A DNA stretch of 64,000 nucleotides, from the NCBI RefSeq assembly GCF_002007115.1, contig NZ_MVAD01000003.1, forward strand, positions 464,992-528,991. The letters are read 5' to 3'. Source of the stretch: Massilia sp. KIM (GTDB taxonomy: Bacteria; Pseudomonadota; Gammaproteobacteria; Burkholderiales; Burkholderiaceae_D). Of this stretch, positions 37,969 through 45,573 are shown piece by piece (position 1 is the first letter of the stretch; every line of letters begins with the position of its first letter). A program made the translations under genes and the position numbers. The notes under the pieces are model-generated. The model had not been told where the DNA came from. It saw nothing but the letters and a program-made list of their open reading frames with translations, and did not search any database.

Positions 37969-39027
37969 ATGGAACTGATTCCCAGCACTATCCTCACCGG
38001 CTTTCTCGGCGCGGGCAAGACCACCCTGCTCAACCGCATCCTGCAGGAAGAGCACGGCATGCGCATCGCCGTCATCGAGAACGAATTCGGCCAGGAGAGC
38101 ATCGACAACGAGATCCTGGTGCGCGACACGACCGAACAGATCGTGGAAATGAACAACGGCTGCATCTGCTGCACCGTGCGCGGCGACCTGGTCGAAGCCT
38201 TGAACACCCTGGCGCGCCGCCGCGCCGCCGGCGAGATCGCCTTCGATCGCGTGGTGATCGAGACCACCGGCCTGGCCAACCCCGGTCCGGTGGCCCAGAC
38301 CTTCTTCGTCGACGAGGAAGTGGGCGCCAGCTACATGCTGGACGCGGTGGTGACCGTGGTCGACGCGCGCCATGCGATGGCCCAGCTCGACCAGCACGAG
38401 GAAGCCCAGCGCCAGGTCGGTTTCGCCGACAAGATCCTGCTGTCCAAGACCGACCTGGTCGACGCCGCCGCGGTCGAGACGCTCAAGGCGCGCCTGCAGC
38501 GCATGAACCCGCGCGCACCGATCTCGACCAGCGACTTCGGCCGCGCCCCGATCGCCGAGGTGCTCGACCTGCGCGGCTTCAACCTGAACGACAAGCTAGA
38601 GCTGGACCCCGACTTCCTGCGCCTGGAGGAAGGCCATGATCACGATCACGACCACGATCACGCGCACTGCGGCCACGACCATGCCCACGGCGAGCATTGC
38701 AACCACGACCACCATCACAGCCACCACACCGACGACATCGCCGCCTTCGTGTTCAAGAACGAGCGCGCCTTCGATCCGGAACGCCTGGAACAATTCCTGG
38801 GCAGCCTGGTCCAGGTATTCGGGCCCCAGATGTTGCGCTACAAGGGTGTGCTGCACATGCAGGGCGTGGACCGCAAGGTCGTGTTCCAGGGCGTGCACCA
38901 GATCATGGGCAGCGACGTCGGCCCGAAATGGGGCGAAAACGAGACACCGTCGAGCAAAATGGTTTTTATTGGCAAAAATTTACCAAAAGACGTATTTATC
39001 CGCGGTTTGGAACAATGTTTGGTATAA
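37969..39027 (+). CDS. CobW/COG0523 GTPase, zinc metallochaperone type
   Basis: This 352-residue GTPase has the Walker A motif GFLGAGKTTLL near the N-terminus, the conserved metal-binding CICC (about residue 65), and a C-terminal CobW domain. A long His/Asp-rich insertion (HDHDHDHDHAHCGHDHAHG-type, about residues 222-255) is a candidate metal buffer. COG0523 GTPases deliver zinc or cobalt to target enzymes; zinc delivery is likely but not proven. The location next to dksA and hslVU is typical for betaproteobacteria. A hairpin (GACGGCG/CGCCGTC at 39105-39124) follows but lacks a T-run. Confidence 0.88.
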   Translation: MELIPSTILTGFLGAGKTTLLNRILQEEHGMRIAVIENEFGQESIDNEILVRDTTEQIVEMNNGCICCTVRGDLVEALNTLARRRAAGEIAFDRVVIETTGLANPGPVAQTFFVDEEVGASYMLDAVVTVVDARHAMAQLDQHEEAQRQVGFADKILLSKTDLVDAAAVETLKARLQRMNPRAPISTSDFGRAPIAEVLDLRGFNLNDKLELDPDFLRLEEGHDHDHDHDHAHCGHDHAHGEHCNHDHHHSHHTDDIAAFVFKNERAFDPERLEQFLGSLVQVFGPQMLRYKGVLHMQGVDRKVVFQGVHQIMGSDVGPKWGENETPSSKMVFIGKNLPKDVFIRGLEQCLV

Positions 39028-39180
39028 ACTACATCAGTTTTACTGGTATGCCCGGGCCTGCCTGAGAGCTGCCTCGACAGTTTTTCGGGACCCCGGATAG
39101 AAGGGACGGCGCCCTGACGCCGTCAAGGCAGCTGCTCCGCACGCACCATTGCCGCAAGCGGGTGTAACGGCTGAGCAAGC

Positions 39181-39189
39181 TGATAAAAT
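39181..39189 (+). promoter_or_regulatory. Candidate extended -10 promoter for dksA
   Basis: TGATAAAAT (extended -10 with TG at 39181-39182 and TAAAAT at 39184-39189) lies 27 bp before the dksA ATG. No good -35 is visible, which fits an extended -10 promoter. Confidence 0.45.
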
Positions 39190-39215
39190 GAAACCTCTGT
39201 CGTATCGAAGGCATC

Positions 39216-39665
39216 ATGACTAAAACAACGAAACCGAATACCGCCCAACCCGAAGAACGACTCCTGACGGAAGAAGAGATTCGGGCGATGAGCGACGACG
39301 ACTACATGAATCCGGCACAGCTGGCATTCTTCAAGAATCGCCTGCAAGAGCTCGAAAAAGAGCTGCTGAAGAACGCCGGAGAGACCACCGAACACCTGCG
39401 CGAAACCGTGCTGGTGCCGGATCCGGCCGACCGAGCGACGATCGAAGAAGAGCACGCCCTGGAACTGCGCACCCGCGACCGCGAGCGCAAGCTGCTCAAG
39501 AAGGTGCAGCAATCGCTGCAGGCCATCGAGAACGGCGAGTACGGCTGGTGCGAGGAAACCGGCGAACCGATCGGCATCCCGCGCCTGATCGCCCGTCCGA
39601 CCGCCACCCTGTCGCTGGAAGCCCAGCAACGCCGCGAGCTCAAGCAAAAGCTCTACGGCGACTGA
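39216..39665 (+). CDS. dksA: RNA polymerase-binding transcription factor DksA
   Basis: This 149-residue protein acts with ppGpp at the RNA polymerase secondary channel. The coiled-coil tip includes the acidic DPADRATIEEEHALELR segment (about residues 70-90) that carries the two catalytic-tip Asp residues in relatives. The C-terminal finger reads YGWCEETGEPIGIPRLIARPTATLSLEAQ: only one Cys is left of the four zinc ligands in the enterobacterial protein. This form appears common in betaproteobacteria by memory. AAGG lies upstream of ATG 39216. A strong terminator follows. Confidence 0.95.
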   Translation: MTKTTKPNTAQPEERLLTEEEIRAMSDDDYMNPAQLAFFKNRLQELEKELLKNAGETTEHLRETVLVPDPADRATIEEEHALELRTRDRERKLLKKVQQSLQAIENGEYGWCEETGEPIGIPRLIARPTATLSLEAQQRRELKQKLYGD

Positions 39666-39681
39666 TCCACCCTACTCCACG

Positions 39682-39711
39682 AAAAGCATGCGGCTCGCCG
39701 CATGCTTTTTT
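39682..39711 (+). terminator. Intrinsic terminator after dksA
   Basis: The stem AAAAGCATGCGG / CCGCATGCTTTT with a CTCG tetraloop is followed by further T residues, ending at 39711. It lies 17 bp after the dksA stop. Confidence 0.92.
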
Positions 39712-39877
39712 CGTTTACGGCCCGCTTCGCGCAGGCGCGCACGGCTTAGCAATCGTGCATACTTTTTATTTCCCATCGGCTACACTAGCCCCCGGCCGTG
39801 TGTGCGCAGCACATGGCGGGCCGCTCCGTGCTACCGTTTCGCACGGACGGGTACACCTACTAGCGAGCATGGCGGGC

Positions 39878-41125
39878 ATGGGCCTTTTCTCCTTCCTCAA
39901 GAGAAAGCAAGACGACACGGGCGCCGCCCTCCCGGCGCCCGATACCCGCATGCGCGCGGGCGAGCCTTCGCGCCTCGGCAGCGAGGCCGAACGTGCGCGC
40001 CAGCGCGAGATCGCGCGCGCCACCGCCGCCAAGATCGACGAGATCGAGCTGGAGATGGCCAACAGCATCTTCAACGACGAGCCCAGCTGGGGCAGCGGGC
40101 GCCGTCCGGCCACGCAGGTCCAGCCCGAACCCGATCCCGACGATTCGCCCGAGCCCGCCGCCCTGCCCGCCAGCGCCCCGGCGGTCGAGGAGAGCGCCAT
40201 CCTCTACGCCAACGGCCAGGCCCCGCTGGCCGAGAGCCTGCTGCGCGAGAGCCTGGGCGACTTCGGCCGGCATGAACGCCTGCCCTGGTGGATGCTGTTC
40301 GACCTCTACCAGGCCACCGGCCGCGAACAGGACTTCGAGAGCATCGCGATCGACTACGCCAGCCATTTCGAGACCTCGCCGCCGGCCTGGAAACCGCTGG
40401 CGCCCGCGCTCGCCGAGACCGCGCCGGCGCTGGCTGCCGCCGAGCGCCTCGGTCCGGTGCTCGACGCCGGCGTCGGCGCCAGCCTGCAGCGCCTGCTGGA
40501 CAGCCCGGCGCCGGTGCTGCGCCTGGACCTGGGCGCGGTGCGCGAGGCCGAGCGCGAAGGCTGCGCGGGCCTGCTGGCCGGTCTACAAGCCCTGCGCAAG
40601 GGCGGGCGCGAACTGGTGCTGGCCGGCGCCGACGGACTCATGGCCGTGCTGCGCGCCCGGATCGCGGTCGGCGAGCGCGAGTCCGGCGAAGCGCCCTGGC
40701 TGCTGCTGCTCGAACTGCTGCTCCTGAGCGGGCGCGAAAAGGACTTTGAAGAAACCGCGATGGACTATTGCGTCACCTTCGAGGTCTCGCCGCCCTCTTT
40801 CGAGGCGCCGCAGCGGGTCTCGACCGCCGCGCCGGCGCCGGCGGGCGGCGACCGCTTCATGTTGCCGGCGCTGGCGGCGGGCGACACCGGCAGGCTGCTC
40901 GATGCGATCGACGCCTACGCGGGCGAGCGCGAGATCCTGGTGCTGGACTGCTCGCGCCTGGCGCGCATGGATTACGCCTGCGCCACCGCCCTGCTCGGCC
41001 GGCTGCATGCGCATTGCGGAGCAGGCAAGCAGGTGGAAGTGCGCGAACTGAACCACCTCGTGGCCGCCCTGCTGCGCCTGCTCGGCGCCGGCGAACCGCT
41101 CAAACTGTTTCCCCACCGCTACTAA
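39878..41125 (+). CDS. STAS-like domain protein
   Basis: This 415-residue protein opens MGLFSFLKRKQ. An acidic, Pro-rich linker (about residues 75-105) precedes two similar helical blocks (LPWWMLFDLYQATGREQDFESIAIDYASHFE and WLLLLELLLLSGREKDFEETAMDYCVTFE), indicating an internal duplication. The last third (ILVLDCSRLARMDYACATALLGRL) resembles a STAS fold. An earlier in-frame ATG at 39869 would add three residues. It has no signal peptide. Its role is unknown; it sits between dksA and hslV, an arrangement I recall from relatives. Confidence 0.75.
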   Translation: MGLFSFLKRKQDDTGAALPAPDTRMRAGEPSRLGSEAERARQREIARATAAKIDEIELEMANSIFNDEPSWGSGRRPATQVQPEPDPDDSPEPAALPASAPAVEESAILYANGQAPLAESLLRESLGDFGRHERLPWWMLFDLYQATGREQDFESIAIDYASHFETSPPAWKPLAPALAETAPALAAAERLGPVLDAGVGASLQRLLDSPAPVLRLDLGAVREAEREGCAGLLAGLQALRKGGRELVLAGADGLMAVLRARIAVGERESGEAPWLLLLELLLLSGREKDFEETAMDYCVTFEVSPPSFEAPQRVSTAAPAPAGGDRFMLPALAAGDTGRLLDAIDAYAGEREILVLDCSRLARMDYACATALLGRLHAHCGAGKQVEVRELNHLVAALLRLLGAGEPLKLFPHRY

Positions 41126-41283
41126 TCTTGTCCGGAACAGCGCCGCTGTCCACGGAACGTGGACTGCCTGGCAATCTGGACAGTTCGCTCCGCTTTCCGC
41201 GGATCGCAATTACCATTGAGCTCATCTTGCAATTCCGTGCCGGGCCCCCACCTGCGGCTTGCTAGACAACCACGAGGTCAACA

Positions 41284-41820
41284 ATGGAACAATTTCACGG
41301 CACTACCATCGTCAGTGTGAGGCGCGGCAACCAGGTCGCGCTCGGTGGCGATGGCCAGGTCACGCTCGGCAACGTCGTCATGAAGGGCTCGGCGCGCAAG
41401 GTGCGCAAGCTCTACCAGGGCAAGGTCCTGTGCGGCTTCGCCGGCGGCACCGCCGACGCCTTCACTCTGCTGGACCGCTTTGAAGCGAAGCTGGAAAAGC
41501 ACCAGGGCAACCTGCTGCGCGCCTCGGTCGAACTGGCCAAGGACTGGCGCACCGACCGCGTGCTGCGCCGCCTGGAAGCCATGCTGCTGGTGGCCGACAA
41601 GGAATCGACCCTGATCATCACCGGCAATGGCGACGTGCTCGAGCCGGAAGACGGCATCGGCGCGATCGGCTCGGGCGGCGTCTACGCCCAATCGGCCGCC
41701 AAGGCCTTGTACGAGAACACCGACCTGCCCCCGGCGGAAGTGGTCAAGAAGGCCCTGACCATCGCCGGCGAGCTGTGCATCTACACCAACCTGTCCCACA
41801 TTATCGAAACCCTGGATTGA
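41284..41820 (+). CDS. hslV: ATP-dependent protease proteolytic subunit HslV
   Basis: This 178-residue peptidase is the proteolytic ring of the HslUV complex. The sequence runs [15 protein letters not shown]; the catalytic Thr is the first residue of TTIVSVRR after removal of the leader. GDGQVTLGN and [14 protein letters not shown] are conserved. The leader is 6 residues, longer than the single Met of E. coli, so self-processing is required. RBS GAGG precedes the ATG. hslU follows after 2 bp. Confidence 0.95.
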   Translation: MEQFHGTTIVSVRRGNQVALGGDGQVTLGNVVMKGSARKVRKLYQGKVLCGFAGGTADAFTLLDRFEAKLEKHQGNLLRASVELAKDWRTDRVLRRLEAMLLVADKESTLIITGNGDVLEPEDGIGAIGSGGVYAQSAAKALYENTDLPPAEVVKKALTIAGELCIYTNLSHIIETLD

Positions 41821-41822
41821 AG

Positions 41823-43169
41823 ATGGCCGCCATCATGAACATGACCCCACCCGAAATCGTCTCCGAACTGGACAAGCATGTGGTCGGCCAGGGCAAGGCC
41901 AAGCGCGCGGTCGCGATCGCGCTGCGCAACCGCTGGCGCCGCCAGCAGGTGCCGGAGCCGCTGCGCCACGAGATCACCCCCAAGAACATCCTGATGATCG
42001 GCCCGACCGGGGTCGGCAAGACCGAGATCGCGCGCCGCCTGGCCAAGCTGGCCGACGCGCCCTTCATCAAGATCGAGGCGACCAAGTTCACCGAGGTCGG
42101 CTACGTCGGCCGCGACGTCGACACCATCATCCGCGACCTGATCGACATCGGCGTCAAGCAGACCCGCGCCAGCGAGCAGAAGAAGGTGCGCCAGCGCGCC
42201 GAGGACGCGGCCGAGGACCGCATCATCGACATCCTGGTGCCGCCGGCGCGCGACTTCGGCTTCAACGTGAACAACGGCGAGAGCAAGGAAGGCGACGCCA
42301 CCCGCCAGACCTTCCGCAAGCGCCTGCGCGAAGGCTCGCTCGACGATCGCGAGATCGAGATCGAAGTCGCCGACGCCATGCCGCAGATGGAAATCATGGC
42401 CCCGCCGGGCATGGAAGAAATGACCGAGCAGATCAAGTCCATGTTCGCCGGCGTCGGCAATGCGCGCAAGAAGCCGCGCAAGATGAAGATCAAGGACGCG
42501 ATGAAGCTGCTGGTCGAGGAGGAAGCGGCCAAGCTGGTCAACGAGGACGAGCTCAAGCAGAAGGCGATCGCCAACGTCGAGCAGAACGGCATCGTCTTCC
42601 TGGACGAGATCGACAAGATCGCCACCCGTTCCGAGCACGGCGGCGCCGACGTGTCGCGCGCCGGCGTGCAGCGCGACCTGCTGCCGCTGGTCGAGGGCAC
42701 GACGGTGAACACCAAGTACGGGATGATCCGTACCGACCACATCCTGTTCATCGCTTCGGGCGCCTTCCACCTGTCCAAGCCTTCGGACCTGATTCCCGAG
42801 CTGCAGGGGCGCTTCCCGATCCGGGTCGAGCTGGAATCGCTGTCGATCGAGGACTTCAAGAGCATCCTGACCTCGACCGACGCCAGCCTGACCAAGCAGT
42901 ACGAGGCGCTGCTGGCGACCGAAGGGGTGAAGGTCGAATTCACCGACGAGGGCATCCACCGCCTGGCCGAGATCGCCTTTTCGGTCAACGAGCGCACCGA
43001 GAACATCGGCGCGCGCCGCCTGTACACGGTGATGGAGAAGCTGCTGGAAGAGATCTCGTTCGCGGCCGGCGCCCAGCTTGACCAGCTGGTGCGCATCGAT
43101 GCCGCCTACGTCAACGACCGGCTCGACAAGCTGGCGGTGAACGAGGACCTGTCGCGTTACGTGCTGTAA
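41823..43169 (+). CDS. hslU: ATP-dependent protease ATPase subunit HslU
   Basis: This 448-residue AAA+ ATPase unfolds substrates for HslV. Walker A GPTGVGKT (about residue 60), Walker B IVFLDEID, and the sensor region [14 protein letters not shown] are intact, with the I-domain insertion present. It begins 2 bp after hslV, so the pair is co-translated. An in-frame ATG at 41835 would give a length nearer E. coli HslU. The last codons (DLSRYVL) start a tandem repeat that continues into the downstream region. Confidence 0.96.
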   Translation: MAAIMNMTPPEIVSELDKHVVGQGKAKRAVAIALRNRWRRQQVPEPLRHEITPKNILMIGPTGVGKTEIARRLAKLADAPFIKIEATKFTEVGYVGRDVDTIIRDLIDIGVKQTRASEQKKVRQRAEDAAEDRIIDILVPPARDFGFNVNNGESKEGDATRQTFRKRLREGSLDDREIEIEVADAMPQMEIMAPPGMEEMTEQIKSMFAGVGNARKKPRKMKIKDAMKLLVEEEAAKLVNEDELKQKAIANVEQNGIVFLDEIDKIATRSEHGGADVSRAGVQRDLLPLVEGTTVNTKYGMIRTDHILFIASGAFHLSKPSDLIPELQGRFPIRVELESLSIEDFKSILTSTDASLTKQYEALLATEGVKVEFTDEGIHRLAEIAFSVNERTENIGARRLYTVMEKLLEEISFAAGAQLDQLVRIDAAYVNDRLDKLAVNEDLSRYVL

Positions 43170-43345
43170 GGACCTGTCGCGCTACGTGCTGTATGGACCT
43201 ATCGCGCTACGTGCTGTAAGGACCTGTTGCGCTACGTGCTGTAAGGGCCTGTTGCGTTACATGCTGTAAGGACCTGTCGCGCTACGAGCTGTAAGGACCT
43301 GTCGCGCTACACACTGTTAGGACCAGTCGCGCTACGAACTGTAAT
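43146..43345 (+). repeat. Eight tandem 25-bp repeats growing from the end of hslU
   Basis: The unit GACCTGTCGCGTTACGTG CTGTAAG (split here for length) starts in the last codons of hslU and recurs eight times at exactly 25-bp steps: 43146, 43171, 43196, 43221, 43246, 43271, 43296 and 43321. The unit is not a multiple of three. Divergence increases away from hslU, with the last two copies most changed. Confidence 0.95.
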
Positions 43346-43362
43346 TAGGAAAGGAGACCCGC

Positions 43363-43566
43363 ATGGCGAACAAGGCATTGGCGACAAGGCAGAAGATGCG
43401 CTTGCGGGTCGAACCCTCGCAGAATTTCGGTAAGCCCCGCAATCCGATCGCGGCCCTGGCCAAGGCTAGGAGCGCCGGGCCGCACGCCAAGCCCCTGTCG
43501 AGTGAAAGGCAGGCGGCCAAGCGGGAGCTAAAGAAGGCCAAGCTGGTGGCGGATGAGGACGAGTAA
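43363..43566 (+). CDS. Small basic hypothetical protein
   Basis: This 67-residue ORF has an excellent ribosome-binding site (AAAGGAG, 8 nt before the ATG) and is highly basic (many Lys/Arg, e.g. KRELKKAKL), with an acidic DEDE tail. It has no signal peptide, membrane segment or recognised domain. It sits just after the 25-bp tandem repeat and before an intrinsic terminator, so it could be read through from hslU or have its own promoter. A nucleic acid- or ribosome-binding role is possible but unsupported. Moderate confidence as a real gene. Confidence 0.6.
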   Translation: MANKALATRQKMRLRVEPSQNFGKPRNPIAALAKARSAGPHAKPLSSERQAAKRELKKAKLVADEDE

Positions 43567-43645
43567 TCACGAGTAATCAATTCTGTCCCGGTGATTCACT
43601 CTACGAGTTACCCCCATCGCAAAGCCTATTAGTCAACCGTAAAAC

Positions 43646-43749
43646 CGTCGTTCCGGCGAAGGCCGGAACCCAAGTTTGCTGGCGGACCGTTAGCACGAAA
43701 CGTTAGCGGCTTTCGACGAACTTGGATCCCGGCCTGCGCCGGGATGACG
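43646..43749. repeat. Inverted pair of dispersed palindromic elements (locus 3)
   Basis: Copy CGTCGTTCCGG...CCAAGTT (43646-43676) and the opposite orientation AACTTGGATCCCGG...GATGACG (43719-43749) are separated by 42 bp. The order of orientations is the reverse of locus 2. Confidence 0.85.
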
Positions 43750-43798
43750 GTCTGGAGGCTAACGGCGCTGGGAACACCTCCACAGATCATTTCCCCTT

Positions 43799-43827
43799 GC
43801 GGGCGCTTCGGCGCCCGCCTTTTTTTG
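43799..43827 (+). terminator. Intrinsic terminator with UUCG tetraloop
   Basis: An 8-bp GC stem (GCGGGCGC / GCGCCCGC) closes a TTCG tetraloop, followed by a run of T. This is an unusually stable intrinsic terminator, after the 67-residue ORF. Confidence 0.9.
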
Positions 43828-44015
43828 CGCGCCGGCTTTTGCGCGTCTGGCTTTTCGCGTCGGGCTTTGCGCGCCCTGCTTTTTGCATAGCCCACCTATT
43901 CTCGCAGCCCGCCTTCTTTGCGCACCGAGCCGCCCACCCCATGCATATCAATCCGCGCTTGTCCCCCACGCCCAAGGCCGGTAGAGTTTCTCCGTCACCC
44001 ACTCCCGGATCCGCC

Positions 44016-44747
44016 ATGAGCTCACCCGACCTCCTCCTCGACGTCCTGCGCGCCCAACTGCGCGCCGCCGGCATCACCTACAAGATGCTGGCCGAGCGGA
44101 TCGAGGTCAGCGAATCGAGCGTCAAGCGCATGTTCGGACAGAAGGACATGGCCTTGTCGCGCCTGGCCCAAATCTGTCAGGTCAGCGGCATCGCCATGGA
44201 AGACGTGCTGCGCGGCGCGCTCGAGAACCGGCCCCAGCTCGAAGCCCTTACCCTGCCCCAGGAAACCTCGCTGGTGGCGAACCCGCGCCTGCTGCTGGTG
44301 GCGATCTGCTGCCTCGGCCACTGGAGCATCGAGCAGATCCTCGAAACCTACCGCCTCACCGAACCGGAATGCATCAAGCTGCTGGCCGAACTCGACCGCC
44401 TGGGCCTGATCGAACTGAAACCCCTCAACCGCTACACCCTGCGCGTGTCCAACGCCTTCCGCTGGCTGCCGGACGGCCCGGTGCAGCGCTTCTTCCGCGA
44501 ACACGTGGTCGCGGATTATTTTTCGGGGGGGTTCAATGGGCCGGGCGAGACCCTGATGTGCCTGCCGGCGCGGCTGTCCAGCGCCAGCGCCCAGGAAGTG
44601 AATGGGCGCATCGGCCAGCTGGCCGCCGAGCTGGCGCGCCTGCACCGCAACGACCGCCGTTTGCCGCCCGAGGAGCGCGAAGGCTTCACTCTGCTGGTGG
44701 GCTTGCGCTCCTGGGAGTTGGCGGCCTTCACCGCCCTCAGGCGCTGA
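44016..44747 (+). CDS. XRE-family helix-turn-helix regulator
   Basis: This 243-residue protein has an N-terminal XRE-type HTH (AAGITYKMLAERIEVSESSVKRMFGQKDMALSRL, residues about 13-45). The rest forms a larger all-alpha domain with a possible second winged-helix segment (LTEPECIKLLAELDRLGLIELKPL). No known effector domain is recognised. The start is taken at ATG 44016; an earlier in-frame ATG at 43941 would add 25 residues. The target genes are unknown; it is convergent with the type II secretion operon. Confidence 0.8.
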   Translation: MSSPDLLLDVLRAQLRAAGITYKMLAERIEVSESSVKRMFGQKDMALSRLAQICQVSGIAMEDVLRGALENRPQLEALTLPQETSLVANPRLLLVAICCLGHWSIEQILETYRLTEPECIKLLAELDRLGLIELKPLNRYTLRVSNAFRWLPDGPVQRFFREHVVADYFSGGFNGPGETLMCLPARLSSASAQEVNGRIGQLAAELARLHRNDRRLPPEEREGFTLLVGLRSWELAAFTALRR

Positions 44748-44765
44748 ACGCCGCCCCGGACCGGC

Positions 44766-45560
44766 TTACTGCGCCACCGGATTCGCGCCGACCGGGCTGT
44801 TGACCGAGCGGGTCGGCGGCGGCATCTGCAGCTGGTTCGGGGGCGGCGGCATGTTCGGGTTGCCGCCCATATTGTTCGCGTTGGTCGGATTGGCCGGATT
44901 ATTCGGGTTATCCGGGTTGTTCGGATTGTTCTGATTGTTGGGGTCGAACTGCTGGTCGTCCTGGGGATCGTTGGCCGGCTGGGCGTTCTCCGGCGTGGTG
45001 GGCGTCCCGCGCGGGCCACCGCCCGCCGGCGGCATGCTCTGCATGGTCGGCGGCGCGCTCACCACGCCCGGCGAGGTCTGGGGCTCGACGCCCGGAGGCG
45101 GCGCCATGCCCACCGGGCCCGCCACAGGCGGCGCGGGCGGCGCGCCGGGGGCGCCGCCGTTGCTGCGGGTGTCGAGCGCGAGCTCGACCCGCTTCATCAC
45201 CCCCCCATCGGACAGCATCACGTATTTCGGGTGCACTTCCTGCACCACCACGCCCGGCGCGATCTCGCGCCCCACCCGCACCGCCACCGGTGGCGCGCCG
45301 TCGGCCACGATGATCACCGCGCTGTTGGGGCCGGCGGCGACGACGCCGGTCAGCTGGAAGTTGGAAATCGCCGCCACCGAGGGCTGGCCGCCGAACAGGG
45401 TGGCGGCCGCGTCCGGGCTGGGCTCGGCCTGGCTGGCGATCGGGGCCGCCGCCAGCGGACGCTGCTCCGGCTTGTACAGCTGCAAGATCCAGTAGGCGAT
45501 CGAGGCCGCCAGCAGGATCAGGGCGAACAGGGTGAGGAGGAGAGGCAAACGCTTGTTCAT
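44766..45560 (-). CDS. gspC: Type II secretion system protein C (GspC-like)
   Basis: This 264-residue inner-membrane protein links the secretin to the inner-membrane platform. It has one N-terminal membrane helix (LLLTLFALILLAASIAYWIL), then the homology region (NFQLTGVVAAGPNSAVIIV ... ELALDT, about residues 65-135). The C-terminal 125 residues are a Pro/Asn/Gly-rich low-complexity tail (repeats of NNP and NP) rather than the PDZ domain seen in many GspC proteins. It is the last gene of the operon, 13 bp after gspF. Confidence 0.75.
   Translation of the reverse strand: MNKRLPLLLTLFALILLAASIAYWILQLYKPEQRPLAAAPIASQAEPSPDAAATLFGGQPSVAAISNFQLTGVVAAGPNSAVIIVADGAPPVAVRVGREIAPGVVVQEVHPKYVMLSDGGVMKRVELALDTRSNGGAPGAPPAPPVAGPVGMAPPPGVEPQTSPGVVSAPPTMQSMPPAGGGPRGTPTTPENAQPANDPQDDQQFDPNNQNNPNNPDNPNNPANPTNANNMGGNPNMPPPPNQLQMPPPTRSVNSPVGANPVAQ
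44865..44945. repeat. Short tandem repeat encoding the Asn/Pro tail of GspC
   Basis: Imperfect 9-bp units of the type GGGTTGTTC / GGATTGTTC repeat several times and encode NNP/NP units on the minus strand. The 9-bp unit preserves the frame. Confidence 0.7.
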
Positions 45561-45573
45561 GGTCTTGTGGTCT

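Larger units (their letters stand above)
43567..44015. other. 449-bp intergenic region ahead of the XRE regulator
   Basis: This region contains an inverted pair of dispersed palindromic elements (43646-43749) and a strong intrinsic terminator (43799-43827). A degenerate T-rich, GCGCG-rich stretch follows (43828-43900). An open frame continues upstream of the XRE start but lacks convincing coding character. Confidence 0.7.

Noticed and set aside
36663..38279. Long minus-strand open frame across xerC and the CobW gene
   Set aside because: It is antisense to two well-supported genes; long antisense frames are expected at this GC content.
43146..43345. Possible CRISPR array at the hslU repeats
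   Set aside because: The units are directly adjacent with no unique spacers, and no cas gene is near.
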